Positions 27,201 to 33,499 of a stretch of DNA of 64,000 bases are shown one piece after another. The DNA comes from Microglena sp. YARC (lineage: Eukaryota; Chlorophyta; Chlorophyceae; Chlamydomonadales; Chlamydomonadaceae), in contig CM039465.1 in NCBI GenBank assembly GCA_022414725.1, forward strand, positions 40,857,183-40,921,182. The letters are read 5' to 3'. Made by a program: the position numbers and the translations under genes. Under the pieces are notes generated by a model. The model did no database searches and had not been told where the DNA came from. It worked only from the letters and a program-made list of their open reading frames with translations. The first letter of the stretch is position 1. Every line of letters begins with the position of its first letter.

Positions 27201-30200
27201 AAAGGCATGAAAGGCATGAAAGGCATGAAAGGCATGAAAGGCATGAAAGGCATGAAAGGCATGAAAGCATGAAAGGCATGAAAGGCATGAAAGGCATGAA
27301 AGGCATGAAAGGCATGAAATGAAAGGCATGAAGGCATGAAAGGCATGAAAGGCATGAAAGGCATGAAAGGCATGAAAGGCATGAAAGGCATGAAAGGCAT
27401 GAAAGGCATGAAAGGCATGAAAGGCATGAAAGGCATGAAAGGCATGAAAGGCATGAAAGGCATGAAAGGCATGAAAGGCATGAAAGGCATGAAAGGCATG
27501 AAAGGCATGAAAGGCATGAAAGCATGAAAGGCATGAAAGGCATGAAAGGCATGAAAGGCATGAAAGGCATGAAAGGCATGAAAGGCATGAAAGGCATGAA
27601 AGGCATGAAAGGCATGAAAGGCATGAAAGGCATGAAAGGCATGAAAGGCATGAAAGGCATGAAAGGCATGAAAGGCATGAAAGGCATGAAAGGCATGAAA
27701 GGCATGAAAGGCATGAAAGGCATGAAAGGCATGAAAGGCATGAAAGGCATGAAAGGCATGAAAGGCATGAAAGGCATGAAAGGCATGAAAGGCATGAAAG
27801 GCATGAAAGGCATGAAAGGCATGAAAGGCATGAAAGGCATGAAAGGCATGAAAGGCATGAAAGGCAATGAAAGGCATGAAAGGCATGAAAGGAATGAAAG
27901 GCATGAAAGGCATGAAAGGCATGAAAGGCATGAAAGGCATGAAAGGCATGAAAGGCATGAAAGGCATGAAAGGCATGAAAGGCATGAAAGGCATGAAAGG
28001 CATGAAAGGCATGAAAGGCATGAAAGGCATGAAAGGCATGAAAGGCATGAAAGGCATGAAAGGCATGAAAGGCATGAAAGGCATGAAAGGCATGAAAGGC
28101 ATGAAAGGCATGAAAGGTGTACACGCCTGAGCCCAACCCTACTTATTTTAGCTTCGACAAAAATTGCAGACAAACAAATAAAGAACAAACAAACAAATAA
28201 AGAACATGTGCACACGCCATCGCACTAAAACAACAGTGTCACCCACCAAGACCATAAAGTCGGTTTGGCTGCCTCCAAATCCAATCATCCCAACGGTCAG
28301 TTGGCCACCAAATGGCTCCGCCAGCTCCTGCAAAGTTCTCGTTATTCTGGCTTCGGCCACCTGCCTGGCTATGTCATCCGGCCATATAAAAAATGCAAGA
28401 TATTACATGTGAAATAAGGCCACGTACACCTGGCAAGACAGCATGTAGATGCATAGAGTTATCGACACACGTATTTAGGAGGAGTTTCAATGAATTATTC
28501 GTAGCTGCTCAATCCAAAATCCCCCCCCCACCCCACCCCCCATACCCCCACACACCACTCCGCCCCACCCCATGCCTCATGCTCCCCGCCCCACGCCCAC
28601 ACACCTCCACGCCCGAAACAAAACATTCCCAGCCCCATATAAAAAAGCAACATCTCATCCCCATACAAACCACCCACATTATAGCATCCACGAAGTGCCC
28701 AAAAATCACTTGGTCTGCCATCAGAGAGGAACAGCAGCAGCAGTGTACACTGTTTGTTCCCCGCATCATTGCTTAACACACGAGCTGCCTCTTGAAGTGC
28801 AGGAATGTAGTTGCCATGGCTGCTAGGATTTGATTCATTCTTCCTCCTGGGGTAGGGTGCATGTGACATTTTGACTTGGGCGTGGGTTTCGGGGATAGGG
28901 TTTTAGTTTGGGGTTTGGGGTTTTTGAGATTTATTATGGGTTGAGGGGTGCGGGATGGTGTGATGTGGTCTGGTTTTTTTTTTTTTTTTTTTTGGGTTTC
29001 CGATAATATTTGATATCATACAAATTGCATCATATGGTATTGTCTATAAATGGTAACTTTAGCCTAGTCAGACTGCCGGCATCATTTGATATCATATGAT
29101 ATCGTATGATGACATGATATCATATGATATCATATTGCCGTTCCCTACAAATGGCCAAATCTCACCTCAGCATTTTGTTGAACAGTACGTTAGTGAGGGG
29201 CTCACGCTCAAACACAGTGCGCGCATAATCCCTCATCTCAATCAGTGTCACAGCATCTGCGTGCGGTAGAAATTGAAATTGAAATTGTTACATCCGTGTA
29301 ATACAGTTACTCACAGGACGTGAAGTTAAGGACACCACAGCGGAAGCCGGAGCTAGCTGTAGTCACCGTGTGCGGTAGACAATACATGTTTGTTCCACAA
29401 TATGTTGACCGTCAAGTAACTTGTTGACATGAAAGTTAGGCATGCATATGGGTATAGGTTTTCTGTGCCTCAAAATTATTAGGAGGCTTTTATGAAGGAT
29501 ACTATTATGAGGCTGTCGGGAAATATGAAAATATGAGGCGTTTTAGGAAAGATTCTGTATTTTTGAGGATTTTGAGGATTTTGTATAGTTGTAAACCGGT
29601 ACACTGTATATGCAGCATACCGTATAGTTGTAAACCGGTACACTGTATACCACCCACTGCATACCACCCACCCACCCACTGTATATGCAGCATACCGTAT
29701 AGTTGTAAACCGGTACACTGTATATGCAGCATACACACAGTGTTAAATGGCAAATGACTTGTCAAACGACACTTTGCCAAGTATCTCCAACAGTGTCGGT
29801 TACCAACAAACTCCTGAAATCTGTACTCTCTGCAGTACTCCAAACTACAGCTTCTTAATCCAAAGCACGTGTGCAGAAATTACGCTGAGATTTGGAAGGC
29901 TGCCTTCACGGTATTCAAGACAAGGATGTGCAGCTTGCAAGAGTGGGGCAGCCTGTGCTTGACGGCAATCAGTAACTGGAACATTTTGGTTTTCAATGTG
30001 AAACCTGGTTATTAAATGCAACCCTTGGCTGGGAAGTCATGGCCCAATGATGGGTTGCCAGAATTATTCAAGCCGAGGTTGTGTAGCTTGTAGCAGTGGG
30101 CCAGCCTGTGGTAAACTGCAATAACTGCAATTAGTAACTGGATCTATTTTTTAAAAAAAAGTGAAAACTGGTTATTAAATGCAACCCTTGGCTGGGTATT

Positions 30201-32038
30201 TTGTACTCTCTCTGTCCCACTCTCCCTCCCTTCCTCCCTGGCTGACTGGTGATTTTCAACACGCAACAAGGAAATGTAATTTGGCAAAACGACCCTTTGC
30301 CAACTGTTTTTTAGGTCTAAACTTGAGCAATTTTTTCCAAGTCGACACAAAATCACTTTTGCCAAGTTCATTTTGCCATGCGTCTTTGAGACACCGTTTT
30401 TGTCAAAAAAACAGATTTTGCCAACTTTTAATCTTGTCATTTAATACTGCGCGTCCCGTACACAAATCTAGTATAAGCGTTCTGCCAAGTTTATTACTAT
30501 TATGGTGTAGAATATGAGCATACCTGTGAGGGTTGTGTCAGCATGGTCAATCTGGTGGCCAATGAGATCCAATGCGATCGTGCCGAAGACAGCATCAGAG
30601 CGTGTCTTGTGGTCAGCCACGTCGCACTTTTTCATGGACCTAAGCATGCATGCGGGTGAACATGAGTGATGGTGGGCATAGTGCACTGTTTATTTGGGGG
30701 CTTTGCATCGGGGTACTTCCAAAATTTAATTTAATTTTAAATTTTATTTTGGAAGTAATAGTTTAATCCTATTCGAATTGATAAAATTTAAAGCAACATG
30801 CATTCAAACCACGTCAATTAAATTAAATTGAAAGGGATAAATTGAATTAAAATAACATAACATTAAATACAATTAAATTAAAATTAATTAAAATACATTG
30901 AATTAAGGATTCAATTCATTTCATTTGGGACGCGCCTCCAGACGCCCTTAATTTATTTGGGGGCTTTGCATCAGGGTACTTCCAAGCCCCCGCTTTTGCG
31001 CGCTGACGCGCAGCCTTTTTGAGCCCCACTGCGCATTTCGCGCAGTTTCTTGCAACCCCGTGTGGGCGCAGCAAGCAAATTTTGCGCTTTTTGCACTACA
31101 AAGCGCAGTTTTATTTTCAAGTGCGCTAAAGCGCTGGCCAATTTGGTCGATGGAAGTACCCTGCTTTGCATACGGTAGCTAGCTCCTCTATCTAATATAC
31201 CGGTACAAAGCAAGCCCGGACTCAATACTAGTGGGCCAAGACGGGCAGTGGGTCAGGTAGGGCCATATTGGAATTTCTATAACCTAATGCCATCTCTTCA
31301 AAACCTTATAACACGAAGTTAATAAATCAGCCCTTCAGTGGTTGGTGGTTGGCCCTTAAGTGGTTGGTGGTTGGCCCTTTGGTGGTCGGTGGTTGTCCCT
31401 TAAGTGGCTGGTGGTTGGCTCTTTAGTGGTTGGTGGTTGGCCCTTAAGTGGTTGGCGGTTGGCCCTTAAGTGGTTGGTGGTTGGCCCTTTGGTGGTTGGT
31501 GGTTGGCCCTTTAGTGGTTGGCTGTTGGCCCTTAGGTGGTTGGTGGTTGGCCCTTTGGTGGTTGGCCCCAGTGCAAGCAAACGGGCTGGCCCCCTAAACC
31601 TCACCCCTCGTAATAAGGCGTACTATTGATTTATTGAGGTATTTATTTAAAGCAGCCCTTACCCGCTTTGATCCACCACCAACACGATGTGACTGGTGCA
31701 CAAGTGAGGTGCCGTCCTCAGCTTCCTCGCACTTTCTTCATGAACATCAATATCACCACTGCTGACCGGCGCCTCAAAGATCTCGACTGGCAGCGCCCAG
31801 CTCGTGATCTCGACCCGGCCGGTGTCGTCAGTGATGTACACGATGTCGGCGAACGTATGCATCCAGCGTGGCTGGCCGATTGGGCCGAAGGTCCGTTCAT
31901 GGTGGCCGTACTTGACCGCTGCCTGGAGGTCTTTCTTATGGATGCCTCGTAACGCACGACGGTCCCTGCCGTGCACGGTCGACAACAACGTGCAGTCCGT
32001 TAGAGTGTCCTTGCGGGTTTGGCTCTCCACGAGTTGTT
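458..32038 (-). CDS. vWA / alpha-kinase protein gene (multi-exon, 3' end outside window)
   Basis: Gene-level entry. Exons recognised in transcript order are 32038-31663, 30639-30524, 29256-29166, 28822-~28710, ~28368-~28247, 3203-2929 and 922-458. Frames join exactly at 31663/30639, 30524/29256, 29166/28822 and 2929/922. The product has a conserved N-terminal block, a vWA domain with DQSGSM (the D-x-S-x-S metal site) and LSDGRPSD, then an alpha-kinase domain. Proteins combining vWA with an alpha-kinase domain (VwkA of Dictyostelium is the named example) are atypical serine/threonine kinases. Substrate and location cannot be told here. No exon was recognised between 28247 and 3203, about 25 kb that holds the 9-bp array and a dead LINE. 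The vWA end and the linker are therefore missing from this reading, and it is formally possible that two genes are involved. The rest of the kinase domain should lie beyond position 1. Confidence 0.8.
1075..2258. repeat. ~592-bp tandem duplication (two copies) with tRNA-like segment
   Basis: Two diverged copies lie head to tail with a 592-bp offset (ATATAAGC at 1093 and at 1685; both copies begin TGGAGTTG or close to it). A third start, TTGAGTTATTTTAGCAAGG, follows at about 2255 and soon breaks up. Each copy carries a tRNA-like stretch (near 1491-1556 and 2082-2149). Its TTCGAAT loop is flanked by a GGCAG/CTGCC stem, and a GCTC...GAGC D-arm-like pair lies upstream. The anticodon stem does not pair, so this is a tRNA-derived repeat rather than a working tRNA. 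Part of it recurs at 2378-2405 and 2445-2465. All of it lies in an intron of the kinase gene. Confidence 0.75.
2293..2354. repeat. Poly-G / poly-C inverted homopolymer
   Basis: A G-rich stretch ends in 25 consecutive G (2312-2336), one T, then 17 C (2338-2354). The two runs can pair into a near-perfect hairpin, and the G run can form a quadruplex. It follows directly on the end of the 592-bp duplication, so it may mark a rearrangement point or a weak spot in the assembly. Confidence 0.8.
2551..2860 (-). repeat. Three tandem copies of the kinase exon's donor end
   Basis: Three copies of the last ~55-75 nt of the exon at 2929-3203, each with its own GTATT splice donor, lie downstream in the intron. 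Their exon-end equivalents are 2551, 2678 and 2805, and the real one is 2929, so spacing is 127, 127 and 124 bp. The copies encode ERVVYELHHTVK followed by KALSG-like residues, where the true exon has KDAVSG. The copied unit also includes intron sequence (ACAAAAGCAA...). Copies with intact donors could be used as alternative exon ends, but no convincing acceptor of their own is seen. Confidence 0.85.
2929..3203 (-). CDS. Exon: linker and start of the alpha-kinase domain
   Basis: The acceptor is TTTCTCCAG at 3207-3204 and the donor is GTATTG at 2928. The open frame begins one base in and reads a Pro/Ala-rich linker (RPAPPTAGHFPEDEWW), then VQTPLESPSLGVAVR, GAERVVYELHH and VKDAVSG. GAERVVY corresponds to the GAxR motif that opens alpha-kinase N-lobes (family knowledge). 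The last base joins the exon at 922 to make a Gly codon and the frame continues without a break. The expected preceding exon must supply two bases; it was not found. The acceptor abuts a hexanucleotide repeat. Confidence 0.8.
3216..3499. repeat. (GAGTTT)n and (GA)n simple repeats
   Basis: Degenerate GAGTTT/GAATTT hexamers run from 3216 to 3371, followed by GA dinucleotides from about 3386 to 3499 with occasional GGAG breaks. In kinase-gene sense this is AAACTC/TC sequence directly upstream of the acceptor, so it forms a very long pyrimidine-rich tract. Confidence 0.9.
3511..4340 (+). pseudogene. LINE remnant: endonuclease/exonuclease/phosphatase domain
   Basis: Reading in two frames recovers an apurinic-type endonuclease domain of a non-LTR retrotransposon. 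KVTLVVAYAPTE and LRDLNAQVGNDREKW (3590-3770) match the AP-endonuclease core, with Arg where GD is usual before the N-A pair. VDLVLVSQRFRASV and SDHRLVVCDIRLRL (4198-4325) match its end. The halves are in different frames and the middle is unreadable, so the copy is dead. It lies antisense inside a kinase-gene intron. Confidence 0.85.
4645..4866 (+). repeat. Direct repeat around a ~150-bp insert in the LINE
   Basis: A ~37-bp segment beginning GATGGAAGTA occurs at 4645-4681 and again at 4830-4866 with a few differences. The LINE frame breaks at the first and resumes after the second. The sequence between is unlike the LINE, so a small insertion with flanking duplication, or a tandem duplication, is likely. 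Confidence 0.55.
4850..6200 (+). pseudogene. LINE remnant: reverse transcriptase
   Basis: Fragments in shifting frames give the LINE linker (LQEAYEDRHTRVVFNKIK), then RT blocks in the right order: NNYRGIS (~5650), LFRASRGCADQLFTMR (~5780-5830), LEYRKALDG (~5890) and TGVRQGCALSPLL (~6095-6130). Family knowledge places the catalytic DD box next, but a GA microsatellite (6221-6270) begins first and the box is absent. Stop codons and frameshifts between blocks show it is decayed. A run of 19 C lies at 5211-5229. Confidence 0.85.
6516..6731. repeat. (ATGT)n microsatellite, ~54 units
   Basis: An almost perfect ATGT tract with one substitution near the right end. It joins a SINE fragment at 6732 whose tail, read on the minus strand, ends in ACATACATAC, so it is best read as an expanded SINE tail. 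Confidence 0.95.
6732..6955 (-). mobile_element. tRNA-derived SINE, head-truncated copy
   Basis: Reverse-oriented match to the 3' two-thirds of the SINE copies at 49.1 and 51.0 kb. Shared landmarks are GGCCAAATAGGCTAAAGGGA, GACTTGCCCAAC, AAGGGCTTA, GATGAACTGA, CCCAAACAATCG, GGGCCCTGAGTT and the GCGATAATAATCGCAC-like segment. The tRNA-like head is missing. A second partial copy (GATGAACTGAACCCCC, GGGGCCCTGAGTTCGTGC) lies at 7020-7085. Confidence 0.8.
6956..8137. other. AT-rich intron, no gene seen
   Basis: AT-rich, with degenerate GGGTTTATA-type repeats (7100-7290) and a loose TCCTAAAATCCC series (7400-7510). A short piece, GCAAACGGGCTGGCCCCCTA (about 7797), recurs at about 31576 and reversed near 42670, so it is a dispersed repeat. 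I saw no exon on either strand, although missing exons of the minus-strand gene could lie here. Confidence 0.6.
8138..14346. repeat. ATGAAAGGC minisatellite, degenerate left part
   Basis: The 9-bp unit ATGAAAGGC is recognisable throughout but carries many single-base insertions, deletions and substitutions. It is broken by TA-rich patches (near 9180, 9390, 9935-10210, 10490-10690) and by a ~200-bp unrelated stretch at 12876-13095. TG-rich interruptions occur at 12340-12650. Decay falls off toward the right. This is the old end of the array. Confidence 0.95.
12876..13095. other. Non-repeat island inside the array
   Basis: About 200 bp of ordinary sequence interrupts the 9-bp repeat, beginning near TTTGCAATTCAGGG and ending before GAATTATGCATGAAAGG. 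An open minus-strand frame crosses it (KVRPQDHTPLNAVPYSNF and on), but it has no recognised homology and no clear splice sites. I cannot say whether it is a lost exon, an insertion or the ancestral intron sequence. Confidence 0.5.
14347..28117. repeat. ATGAAAGGC minisatellite, homogeneous core
   Basis: About 13.8 kb, on the order of 1,500 units, of nearly pure ATGAAAGGC. Departures are mostly one extra A (GAAAAGG or GGCAATG), a missing G (AAGCATG), a lost CATGA (GGAAAGG) or a short CATGCATG step. The right edge is abrupt: the last unit runs into GTGTACACGCC at 28117, about 130 bp from the vWA exon donor. The minus strand is stop-free in all three frames (repeating AFH, MPF or LSC), and the plus strand is open in two (MKG, ERH). 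The multi-kilobase ORFs here follow from the unit and are not genes. Confidence 0.97.
28247..28368 (-). CDS. Exon: C-terminal half of the vWA domain
   Basis: The frame reads RQVAEARITRTLQELAEPFG, then GQLTVGMIGFGG and TDFMVL. This is the strand/helix pattern of the late vWA fold, where a GFG turn and a DFxxL helix are typical of vWA/alpha-kinase proteins. The acceptor is uncertain: ATAG at 28370 gives phase agreement with a donor at 28709, while CAG at 28362 gives a phase-0 start. The donor is GTGGGT at 28246 or GTGACA at 28242. The 9-bp array begins about 130 bp downstream in sense. Confidence 0.72.
28710..28822 (-). CDS. Exon: central vWA strand with LSDGRP
   Basis: The acceptor TCCTAG at 28823 joins to the exon ending at 29166 (AG|C, Ser). 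It reads SHGNYIPALQEAARVLSN, then CTLLLLFLSDGRP. LFLSDG is the buried strand plus the Asp of the third metal-site loop in vWA domains. The donor is unsure. A GTGATT at 28709 keeps phase with the next exon, but the frame stays open as SDFWALRGCYNVGG before further GT sites. Confidence 0.75.
28823..29165. other. Intron with palindromic MITE-like repeat
   Basis: G/T-rich sequence with a T16 run (28974-28994 region), then an AT-rich palindromic element at about 29005-29150 built from ATATCATATGATATCA-like steps. It contains the segment AATGGTAACTTTAGCC and GACTGCCGGCATCA. The same element occurs inverted at about 32505-32660. Confidence 0.7.
29166..29256 (-). CDS. Exon: vWA domain helix
   Basis: 91 nt between the acceptor ACGCAG and donor GTGAGA. 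It reads DAVTLIEMRDYARTVFEREP then LTNVLFNKML. Both ends agree in phase with neighbouring exons (G|AT and AG|C). V-x-L-I-x-M-R-D-x-A is the second strand of the vWA fold in this family. Confidence 0.82.
29268..29365. repeat. Dispersed ~95-bp repeat, copy 1
   Basis: AAATTGAAATTGAAATTGTT, CTCACAGGACGTGAAGTTAA and GCGGAAGCCGGAGCTAGC are shared with 50135-50225, where the order is inverted. It lies in a vWA-gene intron. Its nature is unknown. Confidence 0.6.
29583..29740. repeat. ~39-bp tandem repeat, three copies
   Basis: The unit GTATAGTTGTAAACCGGTAC plus ACTGTATATGCAGCATACC appears three times. The middle copy is interrupted by a CACCCACCCA-rich insert. It is intronic with respect to the vWA gene. 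Confidence 0.85.
29925..30205. repeat. ~166-bp tandem duplication
   Basis: Two copies share AGCTTG, GCAGCCTGTG or GCCAGCCTGTG, CAGTAACTGGA and GGTTATTAAATGCAACCCTT. They are followed by a region rich in TTTTGCCAA/TTTGGCAA motifs (30270-30435) with no coding signal. Confidence 0.65.
30524..30639 (-). CDS. Exon: vWA metal site (MIDAS) exon
   Basis: 116 nt from acceptor CTTAG at 30640 to donor GTATGC at 30523. Joining to the previous exon (GG|G) restores VVDQSGSMKKCDV, in which DQSGS is the D-x-S-x-S metal-binding motif of vWA domains. It continues as TRSDAVFGTIALDLIGHQID. Both splice phases fit, which makes this one of the most secure junctions in the window. Confidence 0.88.
30690..30960. other. 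AT-rich intron with AATTAAA low complexity
   Basis: AATTAAATTAAAATT-type sequence with no coding signal. Near 30905 it runs into TTCATTTGGGACGCGCCTCC. A reversed relative of that (GGCGCGTCCCGAATGAAATA) appears at 34499, so this edge belongs to another dispersed repeat. Confidence 0.6.
30965..31165. repeat. GCGC-rich dispersed repeat, copy 1
   Basis: About 200 bp dense in GCGC, AAAGCGCAG and AGCGCT motifs, with shared blocks TGTGGGCGCAGCAAGCAA, TTTTTGCACT, AAGTGCGCTAAAGCGCTGGC and CAATTTGG. Copies lie at 42722-42920 (same strand) and about 54420-54600 (inverted). The repeat ends at GGAAGTACC in the same-strand copies. Class unknown. Confidence 0.8.
31327..31567. repeat. ~22-bp minisatellite (TGGTTGGTGGTTGGCCCTTA)
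   Basis: Roughly ten imperfect units alternating GGCCCTTAAG and GGCCCTTTGG ends, between vWA-gene exons. ORFs on both strands here are a by-product of the period. Confidence 0.9.
31663..32038 (-). CDS. Exon: conserved N-terminal block and first vWA strand
   Basis: 376 nt after a pyrimidine-rich acceptor (CCCCCCTTTGATCAG), ending in a GTAAGG donor. It reads TLTDCTLLSTVHGRDRRALR, KKDLQAAVKYGHHERT, PRWMHTFADIVYITDDTG and EITSW, then a linker and HIVLVVDQSG, the first vWA strand. I associate the block before the vWA with a region that precedes vWA/alpha-kinase domains in algal and oomycete proteins, from memory. The exon starts with two bases of a split codon, so at least one upstream exon exists. 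None was recognised. Confidence 0.85.
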
Positions 32039-32504
32039 CTGATCAAAGGGGGGTGGGGTGGGGTCGTGGGGATATGGATTGCTAGATTATGGAGTATTCT
32101 GGATAAATGTAAGAGCCGGATGGATGGATGATTCTCACAACGAGAGTATGGTACAAACCTTCGGGGTCGCCATTGTCCTGGTCGGGAGGTGGGGTCAGGT
32201 GGTGCCTCACCTTGGGCACATGGGAACAATGGTTGAAGACTTGAAGGTATCGGCTTTGGGAATAAATCGTTGACCGTAGCTGACCGTAGGCGTGTTTTTT
32301 GTGATAAGAGCCTTGCTGGACAATGTACAATGTATGTCCAATAGGTAAATCAATTACTTCATACTCTGAAGATAGAAAATTGCTTTTTGAGAAATTGGGA
32401 AATTGTCTAGAGTTGGCTGAATGATAAAGACTCTAGATTGATGTTGGGTGAGACACCTGCATATTTTGAAGGTTTGAAACGGGTTGGAAATATCTTATAA
32501 ATGG

Positions 32505-32660
32505 AGAACGACAATATGATATCATATGAAATCATTTCATCATATGATACCATACGATAACATATGATGCCGGCAGTCTGGCTAGGCTGAAGTTACCATT
32601 TATATACTATGATGCAATGTGTAAAATATCATATGATACGGTATGCCGGTCCCAACTTCT
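32505..32660. mobile_element. Palindromic MITE-like element, inverted partner
   Basis: ATGATATCATATGAAATCAT, GATGCCGGCAGTCTGGCTAG and TGAAGTTACCATTTATA mirror the element at 29005-29150. It is AT-rich with nested palindromes and no ORF, as expected of a small non-autonomous DNA element. Target-site duplications could not be fixed. Confidence 0.6.
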
Positions 32661-32715
32661 AAACAATACGGGTATATCAAACGTGACTAGAATCATACAT
32701 TAAATTAGCCCCTTT

Positions 32716-33092
32716 CAGTGATACACAATGGTCTAATGGTAGACCAGATCGCTGGAGGATGAAGAGTCGGGGGTGCGACTCCCCCTTCAGTCGCTCTTGG
32801 CGTTGCAGGTCGTCGTCAACCGCGATGGTAGCTTGTCCATTTGAGGTAGGAGACCGCGCCCCACCCGCGTACGACGGGCTTCCTTAACACCACGCCCCAC
32901 CAGGCGTTATCATTACATTAAATTATCTATGTTGCAACGAACTCAGGGCCCCAGCCGGTCAAACAATTTGTTGGAGACCAGGGCAGGGCATCATTGCTTT
33001 ATTTTGCTCTAGCCCCTCTTGATATCAAGGACAGATGGGCAAGTCCATGTATAATATTTGGCTACCCCTGGACTGCAACATACATACGTACC
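32716..33092 (+). mobile_element. tRNA-derived SINE, copy with (CATA) tail
   Basis: The head has an A-box-like TGGTCTAATGGTAGACC (32729-32745) and a B-box-like GGGTGCGACTCCC (32780-32792), as in tRNA-derived RNA polymerase III promoters. The body shares ATGGTAGCTT, CACGCCCCACCAGGCGTTAT and CTCAGGGCCCC with the other copies. The tail reads GGCTACCCCTGGACTGCAAC then ACATACATACGTACC. Confidence 0.82.
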
Positions 33093-33164
33093 AGGCTTGT
33101 TCAGGACCCCCAGCTCTCCTTCCTGAGACGGAACCAATTTTAAAGCCTGCGTCCTGATACGGAA

Positions 33165-33320
33165 CCGACCAGCATCCGACCCGCAACCGACCCGGAACCG
33201 ACCCGCAACCGACCCGCAACCGACCCATAGGAGACGCAACCGACCCGTCTGCGACGCAACCCACCGAAGCTGCGTCTGCGACGGAACGGACCCTCTGACG
33301 TTCTGTCTGCGACGGAGGAC
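33165..33320. repeat. GACCCGCAACC-type minisatellite
   Basis: Eleven- to twelve-base units (CCGACCCGCAACCGACCC) drift into CTGCGACGGAACGGACCC-like units. No gene is assigned. A plus-strand frame just after it (KVELHSRLVKRTPLNSKRL) ends in a stop near 33492, but it has no known relatives. Confidence 0.75.
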
Positions 33321-33499
33321 GCAGCGTCCTGGACAACCCTGATACGTACATACATACCAAGGTGGAGCTGCACTCCAGGCTGGTCAAACGGACTCCCCTC
33401 AATTCCAAACGCTTGCGTGACAAGATTTCGTGGACGGAAGACAGCTGGGCGCAGTCTGCCACTGGTTTGGATGTCCATTGGTTTCTGATCTGAGGGGGG

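Noticed and set aside
8138..28117. CRISPR array or telomere
   Set aside because: The repeat is a simple 9-mer with no unique spacers, and it is not a known telomere unit.
13581..28215. Giant minus-strand ORFs (up to 4,851 codons)
   Set aside because: They consist of AFH/MPF/LSC repeats forced by a stop-free 9-bp unit. There is no non-repeat coding segment.
14370..28228. Dozens of plus-strand MKG/ERH ORFs in the array
   Set aside because: Same cause: ATGAAAGGC has two open plus-strand frames, broken only by indels.
33140..33478. Minus-strand GRLRVGSGSVAGR ORFs
   Set aside because: Minisatellite of ~11-12-bp GACCCGCAACC units; no homology.
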